Shown piece after piece: positions 32,644 through 40,778 of a stretch of 40,892 nucleotides of DNA (positions are counted from its first letter, which is position 1; every line of letters starts with the position of its first letter). A model generated the notes under the pieces. That model was not told where the DNA came from and made no database searches. It worked only from the letters and a program-made list of their open reading frames with translations. The DNA lies in contig JAHEKN010000290.1 of assembly GCA_024638305.1 (NCBI GenBank), positions 1 to 40,892 on the forward strand, read 5' to 3'. A program made the position numbers and the translations under genes. Source of the stretch: Gemmatimonadota bacterium (GTDB lineage Bacteria; Gemmatimonadota; Gemmatimonadetes; Longimicrobiales; Gaopeijiaceae).

Positions 32644-33516
32644 ATGCTCCGACGGTACGCGGTCGTCGCCCTAATGATTGGCGTCGTCATGACGGGTGCG
32701 GGCCTGCCGGCCGGGAACCGAGACGAGGGATCCGTGACGGTCGACACCGCGGTCCTCCAGGTGGCGACTGCGGAACAGGAGACGGGAGGGGGAGACGACG
32801 CCCCACCGGTGGTCGGCGCGCAAGCGCAGCTCATATTCCTCGCCTTTCTCGTCGTCATGCTGCTGGTGCCATGGCTGATGGCTCGCGAGGGGCTGCGCGG
32901 CCGAGCCGTCACTGGCGGACCCGCAACGGACGTCCTTCCGCCAGGCTCCCTCTTCAGCTCCCGGCGGGAGCGTCAACTCTGGCTTTGGACGCTCGTGGTC
33001 CTCATCGCCATATACACCACCCTCGGGCCCGCAGCGGAGGTGGCCGCGGCCCTGCGCGCGCGCAATCTGCTGCGGATCACGATGGGAGCGTTCCTCGCTC
33101 TCGTGGTCTTGCTGGTCGTCGCTCCGTGGATCAAGGACCGGCCGAGCCGCGGCGAAGTGGGCGCCGGGATCGGGATTGCGGCGGTCTACGCCACGACGGT
33201 GATCAGAATCCCAGTGCCGGAAGCGCGCAGCCATCTCTTCGAGTACGGCTTGGTCGCTCTCCTCATCCATCACGCCCTCGCCGAGCGCCGACGAAACGGC
33301 CGCCGGGTGCCGGTCCCGGCACTGACGGCCCTGGTGGCCACCACCCTTCTGGGTTGGCTCGACGAAGGCGTACAGGCGCTGATCCCGAGCCGCACTTACG
33401 ATCTCGTCGATGTCGGGTTCAATGCGATTGCGGCAGCGATGGCCATCTCCGCGAGCCTCCTCATGACGTGGGTCCGCGGGTTGGCCGTCTTCGGGCGCGA
33501 GGATCGACTGCGCTGA
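32644..33516 (+). CDS. VanZ-like membrane protein
   Basis: 290 residues from ATG 32644, with AGGAACAG upstream. After an N-terminal signal-like helix and a polar Gly/Asp-rich stretch, three to four membrane helices follow. The C-terminal half has the VanZ pattern: EARSHLFEYGLVALLIHHAL, then LGWLDEGVQALIPSRTYDLVDVGFNAIAAAMA, with the conserved DE-Q and R-D-x-x-N positions. VanZ itself lowers teicoplanin sensitivity in Gram-positives; the wider family is common and mostly uncharacterised, so no resistance is implied. The longer open frame to 32548 adds a featureless N-terminus. Confidence 0.82.
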   Translation: MLRRYAVVALMIGVVMTGAGLPAGNRDEGSVTVDTAVLQVATAEQETGGGDDAPPVVGAQAQLIFLAFLVVMLLVPWLMAREGLRGRAVTGGPATDVLPPGSLFSSRRERQLWLWTLVVLIAIYTTLGPAAEVAAALRARNLLRITMGAFLALVVLLVVAPWIKDRPSRGEVGAGIGIAAVYATTVIRIPVPEARSHLFEYGLVALLIHHALAERRRNGRRVPVPALTALVATTLLGWLDEGVQALIPSRTYDLVDVGFNAIAAAMAISASLLMTWVRGLAVFGREDRLR

Positions 33517-33535
33517 TTCACGACCGGGGCTGAGC

Positions 33536-33549
33536 GTCGTGGCCACGAC
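33536..33549. repeat. perfect 14-bp palindrome between convergent genes
   Basis: GTCGTGGCCACGAC reads the same on both strands with no loop, in the 117-bp gap between the VanZ-like and surface-repeat genes. With no loop it is a poor terminator but a possible dimer-binding or methylation site. Chance occurrence in such G+C-rich DNA is plausible. Confidence 0.4.
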
Positions 33550-33633
33550 TGGCCGGAGGTGGCCAAGCACTACTTCCTGGACATGAGGCTCGCAGAGGTA
33601 CGGGAGCCCACCAGCCCGGCCCTGAAAAGCGAC

Positions 33634-34632
33634 TCAGAGGTTCAGGTTGATCAGGGGCAGTAGCCGGAGCCACCGCGGGTTGTTGCCGGCGTAGTTGAGC
33701 AAACCCAGTTGCACGCCGTTGAGGTGTGCCGTGTAGTTGATCAACCCCACCGAGAGCCCGGTGAACCTTCGGTTCGCCAACTTGAAATGGATGAAATCCT
33801 CCAAATCGATGCGGTCGATGTACAGCCCGTTCAACGCCCCGATCGCTACGCCCTTCACCTCGGGAGCGAACACCAATCCACCGCCGATCGCCACACCCCT
33901 TATCCGCTCGGTCGCGCCGAGTCCGAGACCAGCCAGCATGACGCCGTCCATCGTGCCACCGCCGATGCCCCCGAGACTCACGGCGACCCCGTCGATATCC
34001 GTGCCCCCGGCGCCGACCCCCGCCACCGCCAAACCGCGGAGGGGAGCCCCGTAGACACCGCCGAGGCTGATTGCCAGCCCGGTCAGCCCCTCCGTGCTGG
34101 CGGCGAAGACCCCGCCGACCAGCCCACCTCTCACGACCCTCGACATCGTCGCCCCTGGACTCACGGCCAGGCCGTCGAGTCGCTGCTCGTCGTTCCCTGT
34201 CCAGATCCCGGCAAGCGTGATTCCCCGCGCGCGCTCTCGGATGTCCACCGCAATCATGCCGATGGCCAGTCCGGTGAGGCTTCCCGCTCCGACGCCCAAC
34301 GCACCCGCTGCGACTCCCCTCAGGCGGTCCCGGGCATTCACACCGATCCCGCTCAGCGCGATGCCGTCGATTCTCCGGGCTTTGGTTCCGATGATGCCCA
34401 ACGTCATCCCATTGTAGATCGCCGCCGGATTCGTTCCGGGATTCCAAAGCGTCAGATTCAGTCCGTTGACCCGTTCGACCCTTTCGTCGACTGCGTTCAT
34501 GCGGATTCCGCTGAATCGACTCGAGTTGCCGATGCTCAGACCGTATCCTGACACGGCCAGATCGATCGATTGGGCCGCTCCGCCCTGGACCAGTGCGATC
34601 GGGAGGATCGCGAGCAATCCCAGCAGTCTCAT
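33634..34632 (-). CDS. LA_2272-type surface-repeat protein
   Basis: 332 residues with a Sec signal (MRLLGLLAILPIALVQGGAAQ) and GAAGGA nine bases before ATG 34632. After it comes a long run of imperfect repeats of roughly 16-24 residues, each built round GLAIG/GVAVSLGG-type Gly-hydrophobic turns. The C-terminus has FTGLSVGLINYTAHLNGVQLGLLNYAG and NNPRWLRLLPLINLNL. This matches the repeat proteins named after Leptospira LA_2272. The alternating pattern suggests a beta-solenoid on the cell surface or in the outer membrane. No TM barrel signature beyond the C-terminal aromatic-like end. Function unknown. Confidence 0.82.
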   Translation of the reverse strand: MRLLGLLAILPIALVQGGAAQSIDLAVSGYGLSIGNSSRFSGIRMNAVDERVERVNGLNLTLWNPGTNPAAIYNGMTLGIIGTKARRIDGIALSGIGVNARDRLRGVAAGALGVGAGSLTGLAIGMIAVDIRERARGITLAGIWTGNDEQRLDGLAVSPGATMSRVVRGGLVGGVFAASTEGLTGLAISLGGVYGAPLRGLAVAGVGAGGTDIDGVAVSLGGIGGGTMDGVMLAGLGLGATERIRGVAIGGGLVFAPEVKGVAIGALNGLYIDRIDLEDFIHFKLANRRFTGLSVGLINYTAHLNGVQLGLLNYAGNNPRWLRLLPLINLNL

Positions 34633-34765
34633 CTTGGGCGTCCTTCGTCGTCCATGTAGGGAGTGGGGCGGGGTTGCATCCGCCATCCCCGTGCCGGCCC
34701 GCCCGCGCCGGGGTCGACGACCTCGGCCGGCCGGTGACTAACAGTCGCCCGGTGGCGGGCGGCCG

Positions 34766-34809
34766 CACCTACGTCCACCTACGTAGCGGGCACGTCCATT
34801 CTACGTAGG
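34766..34809. promoter_or_regulatory. cluster of CTACGT sites, direct and inverted
   Basis: CACCTACGT occurs at 34766-34774 and 34776-34784 as a 10-bp-spaced direct repeat. The second copy extends to CCTACGTAG (34778-34786), which is the exact reverse complement of CTACGTAGG at 34801-34809. Three sites on one face of the helix look like an operator. They lie ~135 bp upstream of the surface-repeat gene's start in a 296-bp gap that holds no other gene. Confidence 0.5.
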
Positions 34810-34928
34810 CACGCCCTCGGGCCTGAGTCCTGCGCTGGGTCGAACCAAGCGGTCAACGCGGCGGAGGCCGACATGTCATGCCTGGCCATCTTCAGGGGCT
34901 CGGGCGTCGGTTCCGGAGAGGCCAAAGC

Positions 34929-35387
34929 CTAGCGCTCCAGAGTGTACTCCACGTCGAAGATCGGGACCGAGACGCCCACATTCCCGTACGTGGCACGCGC
35001 CCGGAGCACGTTGGGGTGGTCGATGCCCAGCGTGAAGCGGCGAAGTACGAGCGTGTACCGGACGGGGCCCTCGACGTACGCGAGATCCACCGCCGTGAGG
35101 TTGTCGATCCGCACGTTGGCAAGGAAGAAGATGTCGTCGAGGGTCACGGTGACGCAGTTGGTACAACCGACCAGCTGGATGTCCGCCGCGTCGAACGAGA
35201 CGGCAATCACCGCGTTCTCGATCACGACCGGACGGCCGTCTACGATCCCGACTCCCGAGCCCTGATAGGTCCCCACCCAATCGGCGGCAGGATCCAGCAG
35301 CGGCAGCTCCGGACCCTCCACGGCGACGGAGGAGTCCGAGCAGGCGACCAGGCCGAATAGCAGGCAGGCGACAGGAAGGCGGGGCAC
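34929..35387 (-). CDS. lipoprotein of unknown function, 152 aa
   Basis: Starts at GTG 35387 (VPRLPVACLLFGLVACSDSS), a short signal ending in the good lipobox LVAC. The mature part is beta-rich: DWVGTYQGSGVGI, VVIENAVIAVSFDA, VTVTLDDIFFLANVRI, VRYTLVLRRFTLGI, and a final VSVPIFDVEYTLE strand, consistent with a small lipocalin-like or beta-sandwich domain. A CTNC pair may form a disulfide. No family recognised. The longer frame to 35465 lacks a signal at its start. Confidence 0.72.
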   Translation of the reverse strand: MPRLPVACLLFGLVACSDSSVAVEGPELPLLDPAADWVGTYQGSGVGIVDGRPVVIENAVIAVSFDAADIQLVGCTNCVTVTLDDIFFLANVRIDNLTAVDLAYVEGPVRYTLVLRRFTLGIDHPNVLRARATYGNVGVSVPIFDVEYTLER

Positions 35388-35534
35388 GGTCAGCTCACGT
35401 GAAAGGGTCGGCTTGAAAATCCCCGGGAGCGGAGCAGTGTTCCGACAGCGAGCCTCGTGGACCACGTCGCGGTGGCCCCCGCACGGGGTATGCGCTCCCC
35501 CTGCGTTTCTGTTCTCCAGCGCGCGCGCTCGGAG

Positions 35535-36353
35535 TCAGGCGTGTCCACCGCCGTCTTGGAAAGAGCCGCTGGCCACCTCACCGACGGCCCCAACGATCTG
35601 CAGGAAGGACGTCGATTTCACGCTGGCGCTACCGACGAGCAGCCCGTCGATCTCTTTCACGGAAATCAGCTCACCGGCGTTCTCGGGGCCCACGCTTCCA
35701 CCGTACAGCACTCTTATCGCACTGCCCGATTCGGCTCCGAGAGCCTCCGTGAGGGTGTCCCGAATGAAGTGGTGCATCTCGGCGGCCTGCTCGACCGTGG
35801 CTGGCGTGGCGTCGGGATTGTTGTGCGACTTGATCGCCCACAGTGGTTCATAGGCAAAGTGCACCTTTGCTACGACCGACGGGTCGATGCCATCGATCGC
35901 GGCGCGCACTTGCTGCTCGACCCTGGTCTTCGTGCGCCCCTCGCGCCGCTCCTCGGCCGACTCGCCCACGCACACGATGGGCGCGAGGTCGAACGCCAAG
36001 GCCGTGCCCACGCGGTCGTTCACCATCTCGTCGGTCTCGCCGAGCTGTCGCAGCTCGGAGTGACCGAGGATGACGTACCGGCAGCCGACGCTCACCAGCT
36101 GCGACGCTGTGACTTGGCCGGTGAAGGCACCATTGGTGTCAGCCCAGAATACGTTCTGGGCCCCCACGGCCACCGGAGTGTCCCTCAAGGCGTCTCGGAC
36201 CCCGACGATGGACACGAAGGAGGGGCAGACCGCCAGGTCGAAGCCGGGGTCACGACTTCCGAGCTCGGACGCTATGGAACGGGCGAGGTCGATGGCGCCG
36301 TCGTCGTTCAGGTAGGCTTTCCAGGCGCCCACCAGGATAAATCGTCTCTTCAC
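35535..36353 (-). CDS. tpiA: triosephosphate isomerase, divergent
   Basis: 272 residues from GTG 36353. Catalytic residues K12 (GAWKAY), H98 (GHSE) and E169 (AYEPLWAI) are all present, and YGGSV and LLVGSASV form the phosphate site. Two positions are unusual. The near-invariant Asn of NWK is Ala10, and catalytic loop 6, normally WAIGTGKTAT, reads WAIKSHNNPDATPA with two to three extra residues. It may be a TPI with altered kinetics, or a paralogue for another triose or tetrose phosphate. No glycolysis genes adjoin it. No clear ribosome site; the frame stays open upstream. Confidence 0.82.
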   Translation of the reverse strand: MKRRFILVGAWKAYLNDDGAIDLARSIASELGSRDPGFDLAVCPSFVSIVGVRDALRDTPVAVGAQNVFWADTNGAFTGQVTASQLVSVGCRYVILGHSELRQLGETDEMVNDRVGTALAFDLAPIVCVGESAEERREGRTKTRVEQQVRAAIDGIDPSVVAKVHFAYEPLWAIKSHNNPDATPATVEQAAEMHHFIRDTLTEALGAESGSAIRVLYGGSVGPENAGELISVKEIDGLLVGSASVKSTSFLQIVGAVGEVASGSFQDGGGHA

Positions 36354-36643
36354 GCGGATACGGGGAACGAGTGTGGGTGTCGGGTCGATGTCGACGGGAT
36401 CGCCGAGCCGGAAGCTGCTCCGCATGGTTGTGCCAAGCAAGGGACTCTCGGCCGTCCCGCGCGGTGTAGAGTGCCCGCGAGGCCCTCATCCTCTACCTTC
36501 CCGTGGATCTCTTCCCGCAGAGGGATCGATTGTATCGGGTGATCTTCAGGTCGCCCACTTTCGTCCGACGGGCTCGGAGTCGGGTGTGCGCTCGTCCGTG
36601 TGGATCGTCGACCGGAGCCTGTGCTCCGGATGGGAGGAAACGG

Positions 36644-37090
36644 GTGTCCGAACAACCGGTGGTGAGTGAGAAGCGCGTGCCTTGGCATCTCTGGCTCGTC
36701 GGGATCTTGGCAGTCCTCTGGAATCTGGTCGGGGCCTTCGACTACGTCATGACGCAAACCAGGAACGAGTCGTACATGGCTGAGTTCACTCCCGAGCAGT
36801 TGGAGTTCTTTTACGGCTTTCCCTTCTGGGTGGTGACGTTCTGGGCCCTGGCTGTATGGGGGGGCCTTCTGGGAGCCATCCTGCTGCTTCTGAGAAAGCG
36901 GCTGGCCGTGAACGTCCTCCTCCTGTCCTTCGTGTCCATGGTCATCACGTCGATCCACAACTTCCTCCTTGCAGACGGCCTGGCAATCATGGGCGGCACG
37001 GGCGTGGTCTTCTCGGTTTTCATCTTCGCCGTCGCGTTGGGCCTGTGGCTCTATGCGCGGGGGATGGCCGAGCGGGGAGTTCTCGCCTGA
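36644..37090 (+). CDS. small membrane protein, 148 aa
   Basis: GTG start at 36644 with GGGAGGAAA eight bases before it, which picks it over upstream in-frame codons. Four helices are visible: LWLVGILAVLWNLVGAFDYVM, FWVVTFWALAVWGGLLGAILLLL, VNVLLLSFVSMVI and a C-terminal VVFSVFIFAVALGLWLYA. The pattern WNLVGAFDYVMTQT with FTPEQLEFFYGFPFW recalls small sugar/DoxX-type membrane proteins common beside TPI-like or stress genes, but no family is certain. It diverges from the triosephosphate isomerase gene. Confidence 0.72.
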   Translation: MSEQPVVSEKRVPWHLWLVGILAVLWNLVGAFDYVMTQTRNESYMAEFTPEQLEFFYGFPFWVVTFWALAVWGGLLGAILLLLRKRLAVNVLLLSFVSMVITSIHNFLLADGLAIMGGTGVVFSVFIFAVALGLWLYARGMAERGVLA

Positions 37091-37478
37091 CGGGTCTCGC
37101 CTACCGACCACCACCGCCGGTACTCCCCCTCATCATGCCCCTGGTAGGTCGCGATCACCGAGTCAGCTTCCGAACGGGCGCGAGTGATGGTCGACGTGCT
37201 CGTACGAGAGTGCGCTCCACCTGCTCCTCGTGAGACGACCGAAGAGGCGATTCTCACTCCAAGTCTCCGAGGCAGGTGGGTGCTCAGTGCGATGAGTCGC
37301 TCCAGATCCGCACGATCCCTGTCGAAATCCGTCGGAGGAGTCGTGAAGTACCCCGAGGGTCCCGCTACGCCCTTGGGCATGGGGAGCACGTGGATGGTCA
37401 GCCACTTCCGGGGTCGATGGCGGAGCGCACCGGGCGTCGGCGCTCCGCGCCAGTGCGATTCCCCCGGGAACCCCGAGT
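37091..37478. other. intergenic region upstream of the padR promoter
   Basis: Open frames cross this stretch on both strands, but none has a family feature, a credible ribosome site or coherent composition. The minus-strand frame at 37051-37389 contains a passable segment (TDFDRDRADLERLIALSTHLPR) and could be a relic. I see nothing else. Confidence 0.4.
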
Positions 37479-37508
37479 TTGCTAATACATAGAAGTACCA
37501 TGTATACT
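37479..37508 (+). promoter_or_regulatory. sigma-70-type promoter for padR
   Basis: TTGCTA (37479-37484) is followed after 18 bp by TATACT (37503-37508), 4/6 and 5/6 matches to -35 and -10 consensus. It lies 50 bp before the padR ATG. The AT-rich island stands out from its G+C-rich surroundings. Confidence 0.6.
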
Positions 37509-37522
37509 ACCTCTATGTATTA
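37483..37522. promoter_or_regulatory. inverted-repeat operator, probably for PadR
   Basis: TAATACATAGA (37483-37493) and TCTATGTATTA (37512-37522) are perfect 11-bp inverted arms around an 18-bp spacer containing the -10 hexamer. ATGTAT-type half-sites are typical of PadR-family operators. A dimer bound here would cover the promoter, so the operon is probably self-repressed. Confidence 0.7.
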
Positions 37523-37559
37523 CCCTCGTTCTTCGTGATCTCCCCGTTCCCATCGAAGC

Positions 37560-37913
37560 ATGGACATCGGCAAGGACCTCGTCGCCGCTTCGGCCACTCC
37601 ACTCGTCCTGGCCATCCTGAGCGAAGGTGAGAGCTACGGTTACGCCATCATCAAGCGCGTGGACGAGTTGTCGGGAGGCGAGCTGCGCTGGACCGATGGC
37701 ATGCTCTACCCGGTGCTCCATCGCCTGGAACGGAACGGTCTCGTGGAGGCCAGCTGGGGCCGGTCCGAGTCGGGCCGCCGCCGGAAGTACTACCGGCTCA
37801 CCGATCGGGGGTCTGAGGAGCTGGCCAACCAGCGCAGACAGTGGCGGGTGGTGAACGAGACGCTTCGTGCGACACCGTTCAAGCGATTCCAACTCGTGCC
37901 GCAGGCAATCTGA
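37560..37913 (+). CDS. PadR-family transcriptional regulator
   Basis: 117 residues. A winged-helix domain is evident from LVLAILSEGESYGYAIIKRVDELSGGELRWTDGMLYPVLHRLERNGLVEASWGRSESGRRRKYYRLTDRG; the tail is a short dimerisation helix. PadR proteins bind ATGTAT-like inverted repeats and usually repress adjacent membrane or efflux genes until a ligand binds. The operator at 37483-37522 fits autoregulation. Its stop overlaps the next gene's start in TGATG (37911-37915), so the two proteins are made together. Confidence 0.92.
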   Translation: MDIGKDLVAASATPLVLAILSEGESYGYAIIKRVDELSGGELRWTDGMLYPVLHRLERNGLVEASWGRSESGRRRKYYRLTDRGSEELANQRRQWRVVNETLRATPFKRFQLVPQAI

Positions 37914-39286
37914 TGGCCGACAAGGGAGGCGAGCAGATGCTCGAGGATCGGATCCAGGAATGGCGGTCCTATCTGCATCGGCGGGAGGCCATCGACGCAA
38001 CGGACGTGGACGAGCTCGAGGACCACCTCCGCAGCCAGGTGGCCGACCTCCGCGGGGCCGGGCTCGACGAGGATGAGGCGTTCCTCATCGGGGTGAAGCG
38101 CCTCGGCGAACTCGACACGCTTTCCCGTGAGTTCGCCCGCGAGCACTCGGAACGCCTATGGAAGCGACTCGTGGTCGCCGACGTCGGCGAGGCTGGGACC
38201 CAGTGGGGCCGGGAGGCCTTCGTGGCTCTGGGCTTGGCCGTAGCGGCGGGAATCGCGATCAAAGTGCCCGAGCTCTTTGGGCTGAGTTGGGCCGGGTCCG
38301 AGAGGGCGCAGTTGTTCTACGCTCGAAACCTGAGTCTCTTCGTCCTCCCCTTCCTCGCCGGATACTTCGCGTGGAAGCGAGGGCTGGATTCGAGAGGCCT
38401 GCTGCGGCTTGCCACGCCCTTCGTTCTTGGGGCCTTGGCGATGAACCTCCTGCCATTCAACCCCGGTGGCCACACGGAATTGCTGGCGGCGATTCATCTG
38501 CCGATGGCGCTCTGGCTCGCCGTGGGCGTCGGGTATGCGGGCGGTGCTTGGTCGAGCCATGACCAGCGCATGAACTACCTGCGCTTCTCTGGCGAGTGGT
38601 TCATCTACTACGTCCTCATCGCCCTGGGCGGCGGTGTTCTGATGATGTTCACCATGTTCGTCTTCGGTGCCATCGGTCTGGACGCGGAGTGGCTCCTGGA
38701 GTCCTGGATACTCCCGTGCGGAGCGATGGGGGCGGTCATCGTCGCGGCGTGGCTAGTGGGCGCCAAACAGAGCGTGGTGGAGAACATGGCGCCTGTGCTC
38801 ACGTTGCTGTTCACGCCGCTCTTCACCCTGATGCTCCTGTCGTTCCTCACCACCATGGTATTTACCGGGAGCGGAATCGACGTCGGGCGTGAGGTCCTCA
38901 TAGGCTTCGACCTCCTCCTCGTCCTCGTTGTCGGTCTGCTCGTGTACTCCGTCTCTGCCCGGGACCCGCATGCGGCGCCTGGTTTCTTCGACGCCCTTCA
39001 GCTCGTCCTCGTGATCAGCGCCCTACTCGTCGATGCGATGGCGCTGTGGGCTATTCTCGCGCGCATTTCCGCTTTCGGGTTCACCCCGAACCGAGTAGCG
39101 GCCCTGGGCGAGAACCTCATCCTCGTGGTGAACCTGGGCTGGTCGGCTGTCCTGTACGCGAGGTTCATCGGAAGGCGCGCGGGATTCGCGCCGCTGGAGC
39201 GTTGGCAGACCGCGTACCTGCCGGTCTATGCCGTGTGGGCATGGATCGTCGTACTGATCTTCCCTCTGGTTTTCCGCTTCCAGTAG
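37913..39286 (+). CDS. HAAS/permease-prefix membrane protein (DUF4153-like)
   Basis: 457 residues from ATG 37913 in the TGATG overlap with padR. The first ~75 residues (LEDRIQEWRSYLHRREAIDATDVDELEDHLRSQVADLRGAGLDEDEAF) are the helical prefix that pairs with PadR regulators in ABC permeases of the MacB type. Here it is followed by about ten membrane helices and no MacB/FtsX domain; the multi-helix pattern (FSGEWFIYYVLIALGGGVLMMFTM) resembles DUF4153. It is probably the regulated membrane target, sensing or responding to a cell-envelope signal. No ABC ATPase is nearby. Confidence 0.82.
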   Translation: MADKGGEQMLEDRIQEWRSYLHRREAIDATDVDELEDHLRSQVADLRGAGLDEDEAFLIGVKRLGELDTLSREFAREHSERLWKRLVVADVGEAGTQWGREAFVALGLAVAAGIAIKVPELFGLSWAGSERAQLFYARNLSLFVLPFLAGYFAWKRGLDSRGLLRLATPFVLGALAMNLLPFNPGGHTELLAAIHLPMALWLAVGVGYAGGAWSSHDQRMNYLRFSGEWFIYYVLIALGGGVLMMFTMFVFGAIGLDAEWLLESWILPCGAMGAVIVAAWLVGAKQSVVENMAPVLTLLFTPLFTLMLLSFLTTMVFTGSGIDVGREVLIGFDLLLVLVVGLLVYSVSARDPHAAPGFFDALQLVLVISALLVDAMALWAILARISAFGFTPNRVAALGENLILVVNLGWSAVLYARFIGRRAGFAPLERWQTAYLPVYAVWAWIVVLIFPLVFRFQ

Positions 39287-39380
39287 GCGCGTCCACCTGC
39301 CCATGCGGGCCCCGCCATTTCGGTGGCCGCATCGTTAGCGCGCGACCGGACGACTCCCTCCTCCGAGGCCTCGGGGACAC

Positions 39381-39848
39381 TCAGGACGATTCAGACGTTC
39401 CCTCCCTCTCGCAGAGTTCTTTGAGCACCTGGAGAGCCTTGGGCCAAGTCTCTTTCATGTACTGCTCGAAGTCTGCCGTGACGTCCTGGTCCACGACGAG
39501 CCGGGTGCCTTCCGGCACCGAGCTGAAGGTGTAGTTCTCGAAGGCGGGGGCCCAGGCACGAACAGCGTCGCTCTCGGTGTCTTCGATGCCGTTGGCCACG
39601 AATCCGAGGTGGCGGATCGAGATGAACTCGGTGGGTCGGTTTTCCGCGATCTCAGCGACCATACCCTCTCCGGAGGGACCCATGAACCTGATCCTGCTCC
39701 CCTGGCTCCAGGACCCCTCGTAGTGCGACCCCTCCGCGAATACCGCCGTCCAGACCCGATAGGACTCGGCTCCGAGCACCGTTTCCCACACCGTGGCCAC
39801 CGGCGCGTTGATCGTCGTCTGAAACTGAACTCGTTTGACGTTCGCCAT
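39381..39848 (-). CDS. SRPBCC/AHSA1-like polyketide-cyclase-fold protein
   Basis: 155 residues from ATG 39848 (MANVKRVQ), with GGAGC upstream; nine extra codons are open before it. The START-like fold is visible: VQFQTTINAPVATVWETVLGAESYRVWTAVFAEGSHYEG, GSRIRFMGPSGEGMVAEIAE, YTFSSVPEGTRLVVDQDV, and the C-terminal long helix EQYMKETWPKALQVLKELCE. The cavity binds small hydrophobic ligands; these solitary proteins have no known function. Cytoplasmic. Confidence 0.88.
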   Translation of the reverse strand: MANVKRVQFQTTINAPVATVWETVLGAESYRVWTAVFAEGSHYEGSWSQGSRIRFMGPSGEGMVAEIAENRPTEFISIRHLGFVANGIEDTESDAVRAWAPAFENYTFSSVPEGTRLVVDQDVTADFEQYMKETWPKALQVLKELCEREGTSESS

Positions 39849-40045
39849 GAGAAGCTCCGAGGCAGAACAGTCCACTCGTCATCCAAGGGGTGCTGACAAC
39901 CTACGGATCCAAGCTCCTGTCAGGGCGACGCGGGCACCTCGCTGCAGGGAGAAGGGCCGCGTGAAGCGCATCCCGCCGGCGTTGAGCCGTGGGTGAGGGG
40001 CTGCCTCCGCGTTTTCGGAACCGATCCGCAGGAGCTCTTGGCGCC

Positions 40046-40399
40046 CTACTCCTGAGTTCTCTGCCAGAGTCCGTGCTGGATGCCGCCCTGGAGGAAGATG
40101 GCAAACGTACCGTGGCCGGGAAGCTGCAGAGGCGGATGCGCGATCTCGCCGCCCGATTCGACCACCGCCCTCACCGACGCTTCGATGTCGTCCACAAGCA
40201 AGTAGGGGCGTACGATCGCTTTTTCGGACTCGTGCATCGGAGCGCGCACTCCGAGCGTTCCGCCGTCCGGTAGAGGCGCCGTCCGGGCGCCTCCCAAACC
40301 GGGCTCGCCGGCGCTGAATGTCACGCCGTGCAACCGCTCGTAGGTCGAGCACACGGCGTCGACGTCGTTCGTTACGATTTCGAGGTAGTCAACTCGCAT
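40046..40399 (-). CDS. VOC-superfamily (glyoxalase-like) protein
   Basis: 117 residues, two beta-alpha-beta-beta-beta modules: VDYLEIVTNDVDAVCSTYERLHGVTFS and RPYLLVDDIEASVRAVVESGG. Short single-domain VOC proteins form dimers with a metal or a substrate in the pocket. The usual first His is replaced by Leu (YLE), so metal binding is doubtful, though a His near GGIQHGLWQ remains. This subgroup is common and functionally unknown. No ribosome site stands out. Confidence 0.84.
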   Translation of the reverse strand: MRVDYLEIVTNDVDAVCSTYERLHGVTFSAGEPGLGGARTAPLPDGGTLGVRAPMHESEKAIVRPYLLVDDIEASVRAVVESGGEIAHPPLQLPGHGTFAIFLQGGIQHGLWQRTQE

Positions 40400-40778
40400 G
40401 ATGGCAATATTTCGAATGAAGGTCCGCCGCGCGGGCCGGCCGCCAGACCGCCGAGCAGCAAGCGCATACCCTGCGGACCGAGCATGACCCGCGGGCCGAA
40501 CCTAGTCAGGCACGGCTCTCCGCGCTTCCTGGGCGGGTGGAGAGTGCAAGTCGGGCAAAAGCCGGGAGGTCAACAGCGGTGGTTCCGCCCCAGACGCGGG
40601 CCCTTCGGCGTCCAGCTGGCCAGCGCTCGTCGACCGAGTCAATTCAGCTCCTCCCGATGCGGTTGCACACTTTGGAGGGGCGTCCGTCAGATCCTCCTGG
40701 GTGCCGGGAACTGGACCGGTTCCTTCGGTCCGGTGGATCAAGCGCTTACCCGACCAAGCATCATGTTGAGAAGCTTGA
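40400..40778. other. intergenic region with a possible terminator
   Basis: No gene I can support. Bases 40713-40718 (GGACCG) and 40726-40731 (CGGTCC) form a 6-bp stem around seven bases, about 48 bp beyond the stop of the partial gene at 40779 on its own strand. Without a U tract the terminator role is doubtful. Confidence 0.35.

Noticed and set aside
32644..33516. VanZ-like gene as glycopeptide resistance
   Set aside because: The domain is widespread outside van clusters, and no vanA, vanH or vanX neighbour is present.
37051..37389. Possible small minus-strand gene before padR
   Set aside because: One segment looks protein-like, but there is no ribosome site, family or neighbour support, and other frames are equally open.
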